NCBI RefSeq assembly: GCF_002968295.1
Contig: NZ_CP134399.1
Span: 3,286,001 to 3,350,000 of the forward strand
From: Mycobacterium sp. ITM-2016-00317
GTDB lineage: Bacteria; Actinomycetota; Actinomycetes; Mycobacteriales; Mycobacteriaceae
Direction of reading: 5' to 3'
Length of the DNA stretch: 64,000 nt
The first letter of the stretch is position 1. Every line of letters begins with the position of its first letter. The translations under genes were made by a program, and so were the position numbers. Shown here piece after piece: positions 25,157-33,367 of the stretch. The notes beneath the pieces were generated by a model that saw only the letters and a list, made by a program, of their open reading frames with translations, did no database searches and was not told where the DNA came from.

Positions 25157-26584
25157 CTAGAGATTGACCTTGGACGTGTTGGTCTTGGCGAGGCTGCGCA
25201 GGCGCGTCGCAGCGTCATCGCCGCCGTAGATGTCCTGCAGCGCGACCGCCCAGTTCTGCGTGGTGTCGAAGAACTTCTTCTGCGGGGTGAACTGGATCTT
25301 CGACTCTCCGATGACGGTCTCGAAGGTTTCGAGGTAGCCGTACTGGTCGGCCGCGACCCGCTTGAAGGTGGTGTCGAACACCGACTGCCGCACCGGATCC
25401 GCGTAGCTGCCGCCCTCGACGGCTTTGTTCATCGACTCCTTGCCGGTCACCCACTGGATGAACAGCCACGCCGGCAGCTTGTTGCGCGAGTTGGCGCTCA
25501 TCGCCCAACTCCACGTCCACAGGTTGGTCTTGTAGTTGCCGTCCGGACCTGCCGGGCCGGGATACCACGCCAAATTGCCGGCCTCTTTGCTCGCACCCGG
25601 CTTGTTCTTGGGGTAGGTGGCGCTGTCGGCGTCAAACACCATCATCGCCGTGCCGTCACCGAGATCACCTGTGGCATTGGGATAGTCATAGGTCGTCCAC
25701 GACGTGGGGCCGGCCTTGTGCTGCATCTCGATCCACTTCTTGGTGAAATCGATCGCCTTGTCGCTGTCCATCTCGGCCACCAGTTCGGAGCCGTTCCACG
25801 TGTAGTCGACCGCGCCCGCGCGGGTGTATTGCGTCATGAAGCCCGGATGGATGGTCGCCCAGGACTTCGACCCTCGGGTGGAGATGCCGTAGCGGTTCGC
25901 CGAGCGGTCGGTCAGATCCACCGCCAGCTGGATGAAGTCGTCGAAGTTGTCGGGCAACCGGGTGATGCCCTTCTCGTCGAAGATCCGCTTGTTGTAGGCG
26001 ACCACATTGTTCTCGAAACCCCACGGGATGGCCCACTGTCCACCCGTCCCGAGCGGATTGCCGAGCGTGAAGTCCCACCGGGTGGATGTGCGCAGTCCGT
26101 CGAAGATGTCCTCGAAGTCGTACTCCGCACTGGTCGCCGAGGTGTTGCGCAGCCACGGGTCGAGATCCTCGATCCAGCCGGGTGGACCGTACTGCCAGAT
26201 GAAGTAGGCGCCGAGCATGAACGCGTCGTGTTTGCCCGAGCCTCCGGCCAGCTCGGTGTTGAGCTTGGTGAAGTAGTCGGCCTCGGGCACCAGGTCGATG
26301 TTGACGTTGATGCCGGTGAGCTCGGTGAACTCCTTGAGCAACGGCTGGTACGAGAGCTGATAGGGATGCGGGGTCTGCAGGATGTTGATCGTCGATCCTG
26401 CGGCCTTGCGCCAGTCGAAGCCACCGGTGACGGCGTCGGCGCCGTTGGGTGCGCTCTTGCCGCCGCCGACCCCGCAGGAGCTCAGCACGGGCACGCTGGC
26501 CGCGGCCGCTCCCGCGACACCCATCGCCGCAAGCATCTGCCGGCGCGAGAAGTGCCGCCCGCGAGGCATGTTCGAGAATGTCAT
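25157..26584 (-). CDS. Extracellular polyol/sugar-binding lipoprotein of the ABC importer
   Basis: This is a 475-residue family-1 solute-binding protein. The N-terminus has a twin-arginine-like stretch F-S-R14-R15-Q-M-L-A, a hydrophobic core, and a lipobox ending L-S-S-C37, so it is probably exported folded and lipid-anchored. The mature part is a normal binding-protein length with aromatic-rich segments (about 145-190 and 290-340) suited to polyol binding. ATG 26584 follows GGAGGG; an upstream GTG at 26602 is less likely. It is the second gene of the operon, 14 nt after the dehydrogenase. By analogy to the M. smegmatis locus its ligand would be a four-carbon polyol (inference). Confidence 0.9.
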   Translation of the reverse strand: MTFSNMPRGRHFSRRQMLAAMGVAGAAAASVPVLSSCGVGGGKSAPNGADAVTGGFDWRKAAGSTINILQTPHPYQLSYQPLLKEFTELTGINVNIDLVPEADYFTKLNTELAGGSGKHDAFMLGAYFIWQYGPPGWIEDLDPWLRNTSATSAEYDFEDIFDGLRTSTRWDFTLGNPLGTGGQWAIPWGFENNVVAYNKRIFDEKGITRLPDNFDDFIQLAVDLTDRSANRYGISTRGSKSWATIHPGFMTQYTRAGAVDYTWNGSELVAEMDSDKAIDFTKKWIEMQHKAGPTSWTTYDYPNATGDLGDGTAMMVFDADSATYPKNKPGASKEAGNLAWYPGPAGPDGNYKTNLWTWSWAMSANSRNKLPAWLFIQWVTGKESMNKAVEGGSYADPVRQSVFDTTFKRVAADQYGYLETFETVIGESKIQFTPQKKFFDTTQNWAVALQDIYGGDDAATRLRSLAKTNTSKVNL

Positions 26585-26598
26585 GTGCCGCCCTCCGT

Positions 26599-27687
26599 TC
26601 ACGCGGGGATCAGGGAGACCTTGACCGATTCCTTGCCGCTGGCCACCAGGTCCAGCCCCTTCTGGAATTCGGCGAGCGGAAGCTGATGGCTGCAGATCTG
26701 GTCCATGGGCAGCACGCCGGATTCGATCATCTTGATCGCGGCCGGCCAGCAGTACGGCCCCAGGTGTGCACCGAGGACGTCGAGCTCTTTGTCGTCGCTG
26801 ATGATGCTCCAGTCCACCGATACGTCACTGCCGAACACCCCGTACTCGACATAGCGGCCGAGCTTGCGTAACAGGTTGAGCCCCTGCGGGACTGCCGAGG
26901 GATGCCCGGTCCCCTCCAGGTACACGTCGGCGCCGTAACCGTCGGTGAGCTCTTTGACGATGGCGACGGCATCCTGCTCGGCGATGTTGATCGTGAGGTC
27001 GGCGCCGCAGCCCTTGGCGAGTTCCAGCTTCTCCGGTGCCATGTCGAGCGCGATGACCCGCATGGGGTTCTTGGCGCGGGCACCGGCGACCATGCCCAGA
27101 CCGATCGGCCCGCAGCCGGCCACGACGACGGTGTCTTCGAAGGTGATCTGGGCCCGCTCCACAGCGTGCAGCGAGCACGACAAGGGTTCGGCGAAGGCGG
27201 CGTGGTGTGGAGCCACTTTGTCGGAGACTTTGTGCACCAGGGCTTCCGCCGGGTACACCATGTAGCTGGCCATCGCTCCCGGAGTACGGCGCTTGAAGCC
27301 GTACAGGTCGTGCGGCTGACACATGTGGTACTGGCCGCGCTTGCAGAATCGGCACTCCCAGCACGGCACGATCTGCTCGGAGACCACCCGGTCACCTACT
27401 TCGATTCCCCAGCGCGTCGCCGCCTGCTCGTCGAGTTCGACTACCCTGCCGACGAATTCGTGCCCCGGAATGACCATCGTCTCGGCCCATGCGGGCCGAT
27501 TCTCGTCGCCCCAGAACTTCGCGGCCCCGTGGTAGCACTTGAGGTCGCTCGCGCAGATCCCGACCGCTTCCACCTTGATCAGCGCTTCACCGGGACCGCG
27601 TCGCGGGACGGCCACCTCCTCGAGTCGATAGTCATGGGGACCGTGGCAGACAACGGCCTGCATTTTCTCGGGAATTCCAGCGGACAT
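26599..27687 (-). CDS. eltD: Zinc-dependent medium-chain dehydrogenase, probable erythritol/L-threitol dehydrogenase
   Basis: The 362-residue enzyme has catalytic-zinc residues C45 (I-C-A-S-D) and H76-E77 (P-G-H-E-F), structural-zinc cysteines C109, C112, C115, C123, and NAD-binding G-C-G-P-I-G-L-G. It belongs to the sorbitol/threonine-dehydrogenase branch. In M. smegmatis a zinc dehydrogenase in the equivalent place oxidises erythritol and L-threitol to erythrulose, and the kinase-isomerase pair here fits that. ATG 27687 lies six bases after GGAGGT; the ATG two codons earlier touches that site. It is the first gene of the minus-strand operon and divergent from the SorC regulator. Confidence 0.82.
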   Translation of the reverse strand: MSAGIPEKMQAVVCHGPHDYRLEEVAVPRRGPGEALIKVEAVGICASDLKCYHGAAKFWGDENRPAWAETMVIPGHEFVGRVVELDEQAATRWGIEVGDRVVSEQIVPCWECRFCKRGQYHMCQPHDLYGFKRRTPGAMASYMVYPAEALVHKVSDKVAPHHAAFAEPLSCSLHAVERAQITFEDTVVVAGCGPIGLGMVAGARAKNPMRVIALDMAPEKLELAKGCGADLTINIAEQDAVAIVKELTDGYGADVYLEGTGHPSAVPQGLNLLRKLGRYVEYGVFGSDVSVDWSIISDDKELDVLGAHLGPYCWPAAIKMIESGVLPMDQICSHQLPLAEFQKGLDLVASGKESVKVSLIPA

Positions 27688-27734
27688 GCGCATACCTCCA
27701 TCTGTGTGCGCAGTCACAGTAGCGAGCGATGTGC

Positions 27735-27783
27735 ACATCTGTCCAGAACGAATGTTCAGCAAAATTCTTTTCAGAGCAGATGT
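27735..27783. promoter_or_regulatory. Candidate SorC operators between eltD and its regulator
   Basis: ACATCTG at 27735-27741 and its exact complement CAGATGT at 27777-27783 are inverted repeats whose centres are 42 nt apart, four helical turns. Between them GAACgaatGTTC (27746-27757) is a separate perfect dyad. All lie in the divergent promoter. Spaced sites fit a tetrameric SorC repressor that loops DNA. Confidence 0.45.
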
Positions 27784-28841
27784 TCAATGCCATACTCTCT
27801 GCATGCCCCGGCCAGGCCCAGCCCACCCCCGCCGCTGCCAGCGCCGACGGCGCCGCAGCTGATGCGGAAGGCAGCCATTTCCCACCGTCGTTGCTCTACA
27901 CGGCTTCTCGGCTCTACTACGAGGACGACGCCACCCAGGCCGAGGTGGCCGAGCAGTTGGGGACGAGCCGCGCCACCGTGAGCCGGTTGCTGGCCGAGGC
28001 CAAGCGCCTGGGCATCGTGCGTATCCAAGTGGTCCTGCCCGCCGAGGCGCGGCCCACCGAACTTGCCGACCGGCTGGCCCGCGCGCTGAACCTGCACACC
28101 GTCTACGTGTCCGCACCGCTACCGGCGCCGGGGCCCGGGCGTACGGTCATCGACGTGATGGGCCGCGCATTGGCACCCGTCACCGGGCGCGCGCTCAGCG
28201 AGGCGGGTCTGCTGCCAGGGGATGTCCTGCTCGTGTCATCGGGTCGCACCGTCTACGAGGTGGCCCAACACGAACTCACCCCGCTGCCCGGCGTGGTGGT
28301 GGCCCCGACCGTCGGCGGGAACGACCAGCCATACGAGTGGTACCAGACCAACGAGATCACCCGGCTGGTCGCGAATCGCGTTGGGGGCCGCGCCAATTAC
28401 CTGTTCGCTCCGGCACTTCCGGGCCCGGGTCTCTATGGGTCGCTGCTCGATGATCCGAGCATTCAGCGCGTTATTCACCAGTGGCCGCACGCCAGGTGTG
28501 TGCTCATGGGGGTCGGCGCCCCACCCCTGACCCGCTCGGACGTGCCGCAGTTCGTGCCGGCCGCATCGTCGTCGCTGCGCCCCGCCGTCGGTGACGTATG
28601 CTCACGCTTCTACGACCGCAACGGCGAGCCCGTCGACTTCGACGGCGCGGACCGGCTGATCGCCCTAGAGCTCGACCTACTCCGTCACATCCCGGTGACC
28701 ATCGCCGTCGCCGTCGGACGGGACAAGATCGACTCGATCACCGCCGGCGCGCGCGGCGGCTACTTCAACCGGCTGGTGACCGATCCGGCCACCGCGGAGG
28801 CACTGCTCAACGAGATCGACTCGACCAAGGAGGGTTCGTGA
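27780..28841 (+). CDS. SorC/DeoR-type sugar-responsive regulator
   Basis: The N-terminal helix-turn-helix (T-A-S-R-L-Y-Y-E-D-D-A-T-Q-A-E-V-A then T-S-R-A-T-V-S-R-L-L) is followed by a long SorC sugar-phosphate-binding domain with A-P-T-V-G-G, C-V-L-M-G-V-G-A and a C-terminal A-V-G-R-D-K-I-D-S-I. Members bind a phosphorylated intermediate and release DNA. I prefer ATG 27780 (353 residues). An in-frame ATG at 27729 would put the operators inside the gene, and neither has a clear ribosome site. It is divergent from eltD and translationally coupled to the DthD-like gene (GTGA). It is the obvious regulator of both transcripts. Confidence 0.85.
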   Translation: MFNAILSACPGQAQPTPAAASADGAAADAEGSHFPPSLLYTASRLYYEDDATQAEVAEQLGTSRATVSRLLAEAKRLGIVRIQVVLPAEARPTELADRLARALNLHTVYVSAPLPAPGPGRTVIDVMGRALAPVTGRALSEAGLLPGDVLLVSSGRTVYEVAQHELTPLPGVVVAPTVGGNDQPYEWYQTNEITRLVANRVGGRANYLFAPALPGPGLYGSLLDDPSIQRVIHQWPHARCVLMGVGAPPLTRSDVPQFVPAASSSLRPAVGDVCSRFYDRNGEPVDFDGADRLIALELDLLRHIPVTIAVAVGRDKIDSITAGARGGYFNRLVTDPATAEALLNEIDSTKEGS

Positions 28842-29629
28842 CGACTGCGCTCGCTACCAGGTATGCCGGCGCGCAACGACTGGATGGCAAGCGCGCGTTG
28901 ATCACCGGCGCGAGCAAGGGCATCGGAGCCGACATCGCCCGCGCGTTCGCCTCGGCAGGTGCACACCTGGTGCTCGGCGGCCGCGATCAGGGCGAACTCG
29001 ACCGCGCGGGTCAGGCGCTGCACGAGGAGTTCGGCATCCGGACGTTCCCGGCCGCTGTCGATCTGGCCGATCGGGACGGCCCGACGACCCTCGCCCGGAT
29101 GGCCGCAGACGCGTTCGGCGGCTTGGACATCCTGGTCAACAATGCCGGCATCTCGCACCCCGAAGCGGTCGTCGACACCCACCCGGATCTGTTCGACGCC
29201 ACGATCGCCGTCAACTTGCGGGCGCCCGCACTGCTCGCCGCGCGGGTGGGAGCGCACATGGTCGAGCAGGGCACCGGTGGCGCGATCGTCACCGTGGCGT
29301 CCGCGGCTGCGCTCGCCCCGCTCCCCGACCACTACGCCTACTGCGCATCCAAGGCCGGCCTGGTGATGGCGACCAAGGTCCTGGCCCGTGAGCTCGGCCC
29401 GCACGGGATCCGCGCCAACTCGGTATGCCCGACGGTGGTGCTCACCGAGATGGGGCAGCGTGTGTGGGGCGAACCCGCCAAAGCGGCCCCCATGATCAAC
29501 CGGATTCCGTTGGGGCGGTTCGCCATTCCCCACGAGGTTTCCGACGCGGTGGTGTTCCTGGCCTCAGACGCCGCCAGCATGATCAACGGCGTCGACATCC
29601 CCATCGACGGCGGCTACACGATGGGTTGA
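28838..29629 (+). CDS. dthD: SDR dehydrogenase, probable D-threitol dehydrogenase
   Basis: The 263-residue classical SDR has T-G-A-S-K-G-I-G (nucleotide loop, about 25-32), N-N-A-G, catalytic serine in T-V-A-S-A-A, Y-C-A-S-K as the Tyr-Lys pair, and a closing I-D-G-G-Y-T. In M. smegmatis an SDR in the tetritol locus oxidises D-threitol to D-erythrulose, the substrate of DerK; context supports that role but sequence alone does not prove it. The start is GTG 28838, overlapping the regulator stop, with AAGGAGG just upstream. The gene converges on the FGGY kinase, leaving four bases. Confidence 0.8.
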   Translation: MTTALATRYAGAQRLDGKRALITGASKGIGADIARAFASAGAHLVLGGRDQGELDRAGQALHEEFGIRTFPAAVDLADRDGPTTLARMAADAFGGLDILVNNAGISHPEAVVDTHPDLFDATIAVNLRAPALLAARVGAHMVEQGTGGAIVTVASAAALAPLPDHYAYCASKAGLVMATKVLARELGPHGIRANSVCPTVVLTEMGQRVWGEPAKAAPMINRIPLGRFAIPHEVSDAVVFLASDAASMINGVDIPIDGGYTMG

Positions 29630-29633
29630 CCGG

Positions 29634-31115
29634 TCAGACCGGCTCCACCTCGGCAAGGCGGTGCATCTGATCGCGGGTGCTGGGATACAACTGCGCCCAT
29701 GTCCGGTACAGCTCGTCATATATCGCCTGGTTGCGCGGATCGGGTGTGATCTCGCGCGCGATAGTCGCCCAGTCCGTGTCGGCCGGTACCAGGCCGGCGC
29801 CGACGGCGGCCAGCAGCGCGCCGCCGTAGCTCGCTCCGATGGCCTGTTCGGGTACCAACTGTGAGCGCCCGGTCACGTCGCTGACCGCCTGCGCCCACAC
29901 CGGACTCTTCAGCCCCCCGCCGACGGCGACGGTGCGGGTGCCCGAATGCGCGTCGTCGAAGCGTTCCAAGATCTGCCGGATCCCGAACGCGATCCCTTCG
30001 TAGGCCGCCCGGAACAGGTGCCCCCTGCCGTGCCGCAGGGTCAGGCCGGCCAGCAGGCCGCGAGCCTGCGGATCGAACACCGGGGTCCGCTCGCCGGCCA
30101 GGTAGGGAAGCATCAGCAAACCTTCACTGCCCGGCGGCACCGCCAGCGCCTCGGCGGTCAGCTCGTCGAAAGAGGCCCCACCGGTCAGGGTTTGAAGCCA
30201 ACTGATCATGCTTCCCGCCGTGGAGGTGCCGGCGGCCAGCGCCAGGCTGCGCGGCTCCACGCCCGTGGTCGTCCACAGCGTCGGGTCGCTGTGGTACTCG
30301 TCGATCACCTGCACCAGGAACATGGTGGAGCCGTACATCAGCATCTGGTCACCTGGCCGGCGGACACCCACCGAATAGGCCTCGGAGTAGGCGTCCACGC
30401 TGCCCGCGACCACCGGCAGCCCCGCAGGCAACCCCGTCTCGCGTGCGGCGTTCGCCGATACCTCACCGACGATCTCGCTGGGCCAGACCAGCCGCGGAAG
30501 CGGCAGATGTCCGCAGATGCGGCCGGCCCACTCGCGGTTCCAGTCGAAATCGCGGGTGGCATAGAGCGGGTCACACTGGCTGGCGGTGTGGTGGTCCATC
30601 ACGTATTCGCCGGTTAGCTTGGCCGCGATGTAGGAATTGGAGCCATACCAACCCCTCGCCGACTCGAACACCTTGGGCTCGTGCCTGCGCACCCATTCGA
30701 TCTTGGGCCCGACCGCCTGGCTCGACAACAGGGTTCCCGCCCGATCGAGGATCGCCTCTTCGCCCAGTTCCTCGGTCAGCGAGACAATCTCGGCGTGGGC
30801 ACGGGTGTCGATGCCGTACAGGATCGCCGGGCGCAGCGGACGCAGGTCCGCGTCGCACAGCAGCAGGCAGGGGCCCACACCGCTGACACACATCGCGGCC
30901 AGCCTCGCACCGGCGGGCACCTGCGCCGCCAGCGCCGCGCTGATGGCGCACACTTCCTGCCACCACACCGCTTCGGCATCCACCTCGGCCCAGCCCGGGC
31001 GGGGCAGATCCATCCCGTGCGGGATGGACTCGGACGCGATGACCGTGCCGTTCGTGTCGACCAGGACGCCCTTCGTGCTTCCCGTCCCCATGTCGATTCC
31101 GAGCAGCAAGTCCAC
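29634..31115 (-). CDS. FGGY-family carbohydrate kinase (xylulokinase-like)
   Basis: The 493-residue actin-fold kinase has the N-terminal phosphate loop G-I-D-M-G-T-G-S-T-K-G and the catalytic aspartate region G-S-V-D-A-Y-S-E. The C-terminal FGGY signature area contains P-Y-L-A-G-E-R-T-P and V-G-G-G-L-K-S-P-V-W-A-Q. Relatives phosphorylate xylulose, glycerol, erythritol or ribulose. The locus already has a DhaKL-type kinase, so this second kinase may serve another polyol or ketose taken up by the same importer. It is convergent with dthD and divergent from the HSD10-like gene. Substrate is not assignable. Confidence 0.88.
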   Translation of the reverse strand: MDLLLGIDMGTGSTKGVLVDTNGTVIASESIPHGMDLPRPGWAEVDAEAVWWQEVCAISAALAAQVPAGARLAAMCVSGVGPCLLLCDADLRPLRPAILYGIDTRAHAEIVSLTEELGEEAILDRAGTLLSSQAVGPKIEWVRRHEPKVFESARGWYGSNSYIAAKLTGEYVMDHHTASQCDPLYATRDFDWNREWAGRICGHLPLPRLVWPSEIVGEVSANAARETGLPAGLPVVAGSVDAYSEAYSVGVRRPGDQMLMYGSTMFLVQVIDEYHSDPTLWTTTGVEPRSLALAAGTSTAGSMISWLQTLTGGASFDELTAEALAVPPGSEGLLMLPYLAGERTPVFDPQARGLLAGLTLRHGRGHLFRAAYEGIAFGIRQILERFDDAHSGTRTVAVGGGLKSPVWAQAVSDVTGRSQLVPEQAIGASYGGALLAAVGAGLVPADTDWATIAREITPDPRNQAIYDELYRTWAQLYPSTRDQMHRLAEVEPV

Positions 31116-31218
31116 TACTGCACCCTACGGTGCGACCGTGGCGATTCCCCCGGAAGCGACGGACCGGTGGTGGAGATCCGCACCTTCGGGCTTCTGATCA
31201 GGCGGATCACCGCTGATC

Positions 31219-31224
31219 TACACT
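31219..31224 (+). promoter_or_regulatory. -10 element of a probable leaderless transcript
   Basis: TACACT ends seven bases before GTG 31231. That is the usual -10 to transcription-start distance in mycobacteria, so the mRNA probably begins at the start codon itself. Confidence 0.5.
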
Positions 31225-31230
31225 CACGCC

Positions 31231-32007
31231 GTGGACGTCAAAGGAACTAGTGCAATTGTCACCGGCGGAGCATCTGGCATCGGCGCCGCGACTTCCCGGC
31301 TGCTGGCATCCAAGGGAGCCCGCGTCGTCGTAGCCGACCTGCAAGCCGACCGCGGTCAGGAGCTCGCACACGAAATCGGTGGCGTGTTCGTCAGCGTCGA
31401 TGTCACCGACACCGGCCAGATCGAAGACGCCGTGAACACCGCAGTCGACCTCGGTCCGCTGCGCGTGCTCGTCAACTCGGCGGGGATCGGTTGGGCGCAA
31501 AGGACTATCGGCAAGGATGGCGAGTTCGCGTCTGCGCACAACCTCGACGCCTACAAGAAGGTGCTGGCCATCAACCTGGTCGGCACGTTCGACTGCATTC
31601 GGCTCGCGGCGACGGCGATGAGCCGGCTCGATCTCACCGAGTCCGGCGAACGCGGTGCCATCGTCAACATGACCAGCGTGGCGGCATTCGACGGACAGAT
31701 CGGCCAAGCTGCCTACTCGTCGTCCAAGGGCGGCGTCGTCGGGCTGACCCTGCCGGTGGCGCGTGACCTCGCCGCTGTCGGAATCCGGGTGAACACCGTG
31801 GCCCCGGGCCTGATCGACACGCCGATCTACGGCGAAGGGCCGGACTCGGAGGCCTTCAAGGCCAAGCTCGGCGAATCGGTTCTCTACCCGCGCCGGCTGG
31901 GCAAACCGGAAGAGCTGGCGTCGATGGTGGTCGAACTGATCACCAACTCCTACATGAACGCCGAAGTGGTCCGGGTCGACGGCGGAATCCGGATGCCACC
32001 CAAGTGA
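31231..32007 (+). CDS. SDR dehydrogenase, type-II 3-hydroxyacyl-CoA dehydrogenase (HSD10)-like
   Basis: The 258-residue SDR shows T-G-G-A-S-G-I-G (nucleotide loop), D-L-Q-A-D-R (an Asp suggesting NAD preference), N-S-A-G-I-G, M-T-S-V-A-A-F-D-G-Q-I-G-Q-A-A-Y-S-S-S-K with the catalytic Ser, Tyr and Lys, and a closing R-V-D-G-G-I-R-M. The S-V-A-A-F-D-G-Q-I-G-Q block is characteristic of HSD17B10-like 3-hydroxyacyl-CoA dehydrogenases. Beta-oxidation of short or branched acyl-CoA is the likely role. It probably has a leaderless GTG start. Its last 58 nt overlap the convergent ureD gene. Confidence 0.88.
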   Translation: MDVKGTSAIVTGGASGIGAATSRLLASKGARVVVADLQADRGQELAHEIGGVFVSVDVTDTGQIEDAVNTAVDLGPLRVLVNSAGIGWAQRTIGKDGEFASAHNLDAYKKVLAINLVGTFDCIRLAATAMSRLDLTESGERGAIVNMTSVAAFDGQIGQAAYSSSKGGVVGLTLPVARDLAAVGIRVNTVAPGLIDTPIYGEGPDSEAFKAKLGESVLYPRRLGKPEELASMVVELITNSYMNAEVVRVDGGIRMPPK

Positions 32008-32765
32008 TCTAGCGCCGCGCCCAGGGCGCTCCGCAGTGCGCCGCCGTGGTCGGCGGCGAGTCGCACGACCCAGCCCGCCCCGTTCGGCAGGTCGCTCACT
32101 CCGGCCAGCGCCGGTGCGGCGGCAGCTTCGATGGCCGGGGTCGCCGCGGTCATCGCGGTGTCCAGGTCGTCGCCGATCACGAATACCGTCGCAAACGCCG
32201 TGGGAGCGCGCCGGACCCGGGGCATCGCGTCGAGCAGTTGCGCATCGAGCGCGAGCAATCCCCCGTCATCACCGAAGATCTCGACGGTGGACTCGTAGCT
32301 GCCGAACATGTCGTGGCTCAGGTCCGGGTGCAGCACCACGGCGTCGACGAGGACCGCGCGTCCGCCCGGCGTCACGCAGACCCGGGTGTGCTGACGGTAG
32401 TGCGCGTACGGGGTCAGGATGCGCGGCGAGGCGTCGAGCAGCAGCCGGCCGGTCGCGTCCACCCACACCTCGGTCTCCTCCGCGGCCGGCTCGCCGCCCG
32501 GGACGCCGGCGACCATCGTCGCGCCCTGACCGCGCACCACCGCCGACCCGCCGTCGCCCACACCGATCCGCTGGGTAACCACGTCGCCGGGGATCAAGGT
32601 CCCGGCCGCGTTCTGCACAGTCACCGATCCGACCGCCGGCTGCGCGCTGTCGGGGAACACCCGTCCGATCAGCAGCGGCCACCGGTATCGGCGGCGGGTC
32701 AGCGCGGTGCGGCCGCCGACATCGGCGAACTCCAGGTCCAGCGACCTGCGGGCGCTACCGGTCAC
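31950..32765 (-). CDS. ureD: Urease accessory protein UreD
   Basis: This 271-residue UreD/UreH protein is part of the UreD-UreF-UreG complex that inserts nickel into apo-urease. Recognisable parts are [36 protein letters not shown] and [15 protein letters not shown]. It is the last gene of the urease operon, and its start overlaps ureG (GTGA). Its C-terminal 58 nt lie antisense to the end of the SDR gene, an unusually long convergent overlap, so the two mRNAs can pair at their 3' ends. Confidence 0.88.
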   Translation of the reverse strand: MTGSARRSLDLEFADVGGRTALTRRRYRWPLLIGRVFPDSAQPAVGSVTVQNAAGTLIPGDVVTQRIGVGDGGSAVVRGQGATMVAGVPGGEPAAEETEVWVDATGRLLLDASPRILTPYAHYRQHTRVCVTPGGRAVLVDAVVLHPDLSHDMFGSYESTVEIFGDDGGLLALDAQLLDAMPRVRRAPTAFATVFVIGDDLDTAMTAATPAIEAAAAPALAGVSDLPNGAGWVVRLAADHGGALRSALGAALDHLGGIRIPPSTRTTSAFM

Positions 32766-33367
32766 ACGAACAGCACTTCGCGTTCGAGCACGTCCATTAC
32801 CGTGTCCAGCCCGTCGCCGCCGCGCGCGCTGATCGCGACGACGGGGCGGCCCGCCCGCACCTCGTCGGCCTCCTTCAGCATCAGCGGCAGGTCCACACCG
32901 ACATACGGCGCGAGATCAACCTTGTTGACCACCAACAGATCACAACGCAACACGCCCGGGCCCCGTTTGCGCGGGATGTCGTCGCCACCGGCCACATCGA
33001 TCACGAACAGCCAGTAGTCGACCAGGTCGCGGGAGAAGGTGGACGCGAGGTTGTCCCCGCCCGATTCCAGCAGGATCATCTCGGTGTCGGGGAACTCGGC
33101 CTCCAGCGCGTCGGCGGCGGCGACGTTCAGCGACGGGTCCTCCCGGATCACGGTGTGCGGGCACCCGCCGGCCTCGACGGCGCGGACCCGCCGCGGATCG
33201 ATCAGCCCGGACCGGCGCACGCGTTCGGCGTCCTCGGCGGTGACCAGGTCGTTGGTGATCACCGACAGCACGCGTCCGCGGGCGGCGAACCCGGCCAGCA
33301 GCGCCTCGACGAGCGCGGTCTTGCCCGACCCGACGGGGCCGCCGATGCCGATCCTCGCGGCCCTCAT
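32762..33367 (-). CDS. ureG: Urease accessory GTPase UreG
   Basis: The 201-residue SIMIBI GTPase drives nickel delivery to urease. The P-loop reads [10 protein letters not shown] (about 8-17). Others are [12 protein letters not shown] with the nickel-binding [16 protein letters not shown] and guanine-binding V-N-K-V-D-L. Its ATG overlaps the ureC stop (ATGA), and its end overlaps ureD. The length matches known UreG proteins. Confidence 0.96.
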   Translation of the reverse strand: MRAARIGIGGPVGSGKTALVEALLAGFAARGRVLSVITNDLVTAEDAERVRRSGLIDPRRVRAVEAGGCPHTVIREDPSLNVAAADALEAEFPDTEMILLESGGDNLASTFSRDLVDYWLFVIDVAGGDDIPRKRGPGVLRCDLLVVNKVDLAPYVGVDLPLMLKEADEVRAGRPVVAISARGGDGLDTVMDVLEREVLFV

